From assembly GCF_009928485.1 (NCBI RefSeq), contig NZ_JAABNP010000024.1:17661-81660 (forward strand): DNA of 64,000 nt. Direction: 5' to 3'. This DNA is from Clostridium sp. C2-6-12. Lineage in GTDB: Bacteria; Bacillota; Clostridia; Clostridiales; Clostridiaceae. Below, piece by piece: positions 62,355 through 64,000 of the stretch. The notes beneath the pieces are model-generated. The model made no database searches and was not told the DNA's origin. It worked only from the letters and a program-made list of their open reading frames with translations. Both the position numbers and the translations under genes were made by a program. Each line of letters starts with the position of its first letter. Position 1 is the first letter of the stretch.

Positions 62355-62747
62355 ATGCCGTTAGGATTAAATATGCAGATAAATCTTGTTATATATAGTC
62401 TACTTGGTGGTTTAATAACAGGATTTTTATTTGACACATATAGAGGGATAAGAGGAATAAATCCCACAAAAATATTGACAATAATAGAAGATATATTATT
62501 TTCTATATTTATTGCTTTAGTTGTATTTACTTTTTTATTATACACAAATTATGCTTTTTTAACTCCCTATGTATACATTCTTATAATATGTGCTCTGATT
62601 ATGTATTTTAAATTTATAAGCAGGTATGTTTTTTTTAGTGAAATGGTAATAGTAAGATCTATTTATAAACTAATTAGGATAGTATTAAAAAATATATTAT
62701 ACCCATTAAAAATAATCATATATAAAATTATAGATAAGAAGAAATGA
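62355..62747 (+). CDS. yabQ: Spore cortex membrane protein YabQ
   Basis: 130 residues, four to five membrane helices, with GGLITGFLFDTYRGIRG (family signature). Lies in the outer forespore membrane in Bacillus and is required for cortex. The ribosome binding site is weak (AGTAGAGCG), suggesting coupling to yabP. Confidence 0.93.
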   Translation: MPLGLNMQINLVIYSLLGGLITGFLFDTYRGIRGINPTKILTIIEDILFSIFIALVVFTFLLYTNYAFLTPYVYILIICALIMYFKFISRYVFFSEMVIVRSIYKLIRIVLKNILYPLKIIIYKIIDKKK

Positions 62748-62824
62748 TAAAAAATTACTTGAATAATAGTAATATAGTGTTTACAATAGACATAAGAGAA
62801 TTTATAAATATAGAGGTTCTATAG

Positions 62825-63118
62825 ATGGGAAAAAAGTTAATATTAAAAAAAATAATAATTGCTGGATTTATTGTTTTCTTTGCTTTTAGTTATATTAGGC
62901 AATATATAACTATGAATAGAATTCAAAGGGAAATAGATAATAAACAGCTTCAATTAGAGGAAGTTAAGCAAAAGAATGACAGGCTTCAAGAAGAAGTTGA
63001 AAAGATTAATTCAGATTCAGCAGAGTATCTTGAAAAATTAGCAAGGGAAAGGCTTGGAATGATTAAGCCAGGAGAAAAAGTTGTTAATGGTGTGGTAACG
63101 GATAAAAGTTCCAATTAA
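62825..63118 (+). CDS. divIC: Septum formation initiator, DivIC/FtsB family
   Basis: 97 residues: a membrane helix (about 9-26), then a coiled coil (IQREIDNKQLQLEEVKQKN) and the conserved YLEKLARERLGMIKPGEKV. Bitopic divisome protein acting with FtsL and DivIB. AGAGGTTC site before the ATG. Confidence 0.94.
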   Translation: MGKKLILKKIIIAGFIVFFAFSYIRQYITMNRIQREIDNKQLQLEEVKQKNDRLQEEVEKINSDSAEYLEKLARERLGMIKPGEKVVNGVVTDKSSN

Positions 63119-63260
63119 CTTTAAGTGTATAGAAAAGCTAGTAAAATTCTGATAATATTTAATAAACACTAAAATTATGATTTAAATTTAAGAACACCTG
63201 TATTACAGATTGTTCTTATAAATTTATATATTTTTAAATTTAAGGAGGAGTCTTTTAAAC

Positions 63261-63671
63261 ATGACCTTAATGGCAGGAAACATAGTAGAGGGCACAGTGA
63301 TAAACATTACAAATTTTGGGGCTTTTATTGAAGTTGAAGGCAAAACTGGATTGGTTCACATTTCAGAAGTGGCAGATTCTTACGTAAAAGATATCAGAGA
63401 ACACCTTAGTGAACAAGATAAAGTGAAGGTAAAGGTTATCTCGATAGATGATAACGGAAAAATCAGTCTTTCAATAAAACAAGCAAATGTTCAAAGAAAG
63501 TCAGCAAAACCAGCAGAAATTGATTGGAAAGTAGCTGAGAAGAAGAAGCCTAGTAATACTGGAAATTTTGAGGATATTATGTCTAAGTTCTTAAAAGACA
63601 GTGAAGAAAGAATGCAAGATGTAAAAAAACATCAAGAATTTAGAGGAAAAGGTGGAAAAAAAGGCTTTTAA
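63261..63671 (+). CDS. yabR: S1-domain RNA-binding protein YabR
   Basis: 136 residues. An S1 domain (about 4-75; GNIVEGTVINITNFGAFIEVEGKTGLVHISEV, KVKVISIDDNGKISLSIKQ) and a charged tail. Related to polynucleotide phosphorylase S1 and general stress proteins; role in Bacillus unclear. AAGGAGGAG precedes the ATG at 63261. Last protein gene before the tRNA; spoIIE is expected next outside the window. Confidence 0.94.
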   Translation: MTLMAGNIVEGTVINITNFGAFIEVEGKTGLVHISEVADSYVKDIREHLSEQDKVKVKVISIDDNGKISLSIKQANVQRKSAKPAEIDWKVAEKKKPSNTGNFEDIMSKFLKDSEERMQDVKKHQEFRGKGGKKGF

Positions 63672-63885
63672 TATTTATTTAAAAGGAATAATAATTAATA
63701 AATTATAGAATGTAGGATATGCTAGTAAAGAAGTTAATGTTTTTTACTGTTTATTCTACATTTATGAGGTTAAAAATAATTTGTTAATAGTTATATATTT
63801 ACATAATTAAAGCTGACAAAAGTGTATAATATTTATACTGAAAAATCCGATTTTTATTAATATAAAAAATTATATTAAAAACTTG

Positions 63886-63914
63886 TTGACAGTTTTTTAA
63901 TTATATACTATAAT
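63886..63914 (+). promoter_or_regulatory. Consensus sigma-A promoter of the tRNA gene
   Basis: TTGACA (63886-63891) and TATAAT (63909-63914), both perfect, 17 bases apart, about 35 bases before the tRNA. Confidence 0.95.
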
Positions 63915-63949
63915 TAGCTTTGTTGTTGACACATTATGTGTAGTGATGT

Positions 63950-64000
63950 GCCGAAGTGGCGGAACTGGCAGACGCACAGGACTTAAAATCCTGCGGTGGT
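63950..64000 (+). tRNA. tRNA-Leu (anticodon TAA), cut by the window end
   Basis: Acceptor strand GCCGAAG, T8-G9, D-arm GCGG...CAGACGC, anticodon stem CAGGA / TCCTG with loop CTTAAAA, hence anticodon TAA. The start of the variable arm (GGTGGT) follows; the rest lies outside. Confidence 0.95.

Overview
The window is AT-rich, low-GC Firmicute chromosome, almost certainly Clostridium sensu stricto. The evidence is an anaerobic class III ribonucleotide reductase (nrdD/nrdG), a Re-citrate-synthase-like gene paired with aconitase, strong AAGGAGG ribosome binding sites, frequent TTG/GTG starts and a sporulation gene order purR-spoVG-glmU-prs-pth-mfd-spoVT-yabM-yabN-hbs-yabO-yabP-yabQ-divIC-yabR that matches Bacillus subtilis. 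Species level cannot be settled by eye.

Layout. 1-14,288 is chromosomal core: a truncated thiamine transporter gene with a TPP riboswitch, degV, nrdD, a Re-citrate synthase/aconitase pair, an MntA/HepT toxin-antitoxin pair, nrdG, an aldose-epimerase relative, a 3-methyladenine glycosylase, an HD-GYP protein and serC. 14,289-41,348 is an integrative element inserted in the 3' end of asnS; it is bounded by a perfect 31-bp direct repeat that restores the last codons of asnS. 41,318-64,000 is core again: asnS, a phosphoesterase, murC, the purR-to-yabR sporulation/cell-wall/translation block with an extra two-component system, and the start of a tRNA-Leu gene.

The 27-kb element carries an integrase, an excisionase, a second tyrosine recombinase and a D5/P4-like SF3 helicase at its right end. 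Next to the helicase is a cluster of palindromes that could be a replication origin. In the middle is a phage-type recombination module (YqaJ exonuclease, a probable annealing protein, a RadC/JAMM protein, a DUF960 protein), but I see no capsid, packaging or conjugation gene. Two insertion sequences are nested inside it (an IS4-family copy inside a dead IS1182-family copy).

Two cargo operons lie at the left end, opposite the integrase, where defence genes usually sit. The first (14,699-18,285) encodes an AAA/STAND-like ATPase, a DpnII/MboI-like PD-(D/E)XK nuclease and a protein broken by one in-frame TAG, whose C-terminal half looks like a second nuclease domain. The second (19,379-24,440) encodes a WYL regulator, a protein with an HNH nuclease motif plus a glycine-zipper membrane segment, a second glycine-zipper helical protein, and a ferredoxin domain fused to a long region ending in two 124-residue tandem repeats. 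I do not recognise either as a described system; both are candidate defence systems by inference. A 15-bp operator with identical spacing to its -10 box precedes both the WYL gene and a small ribbon-helix-helix gene 9 kb away. A pseudoknot-capable RNA precedes the annealing-protein gene.
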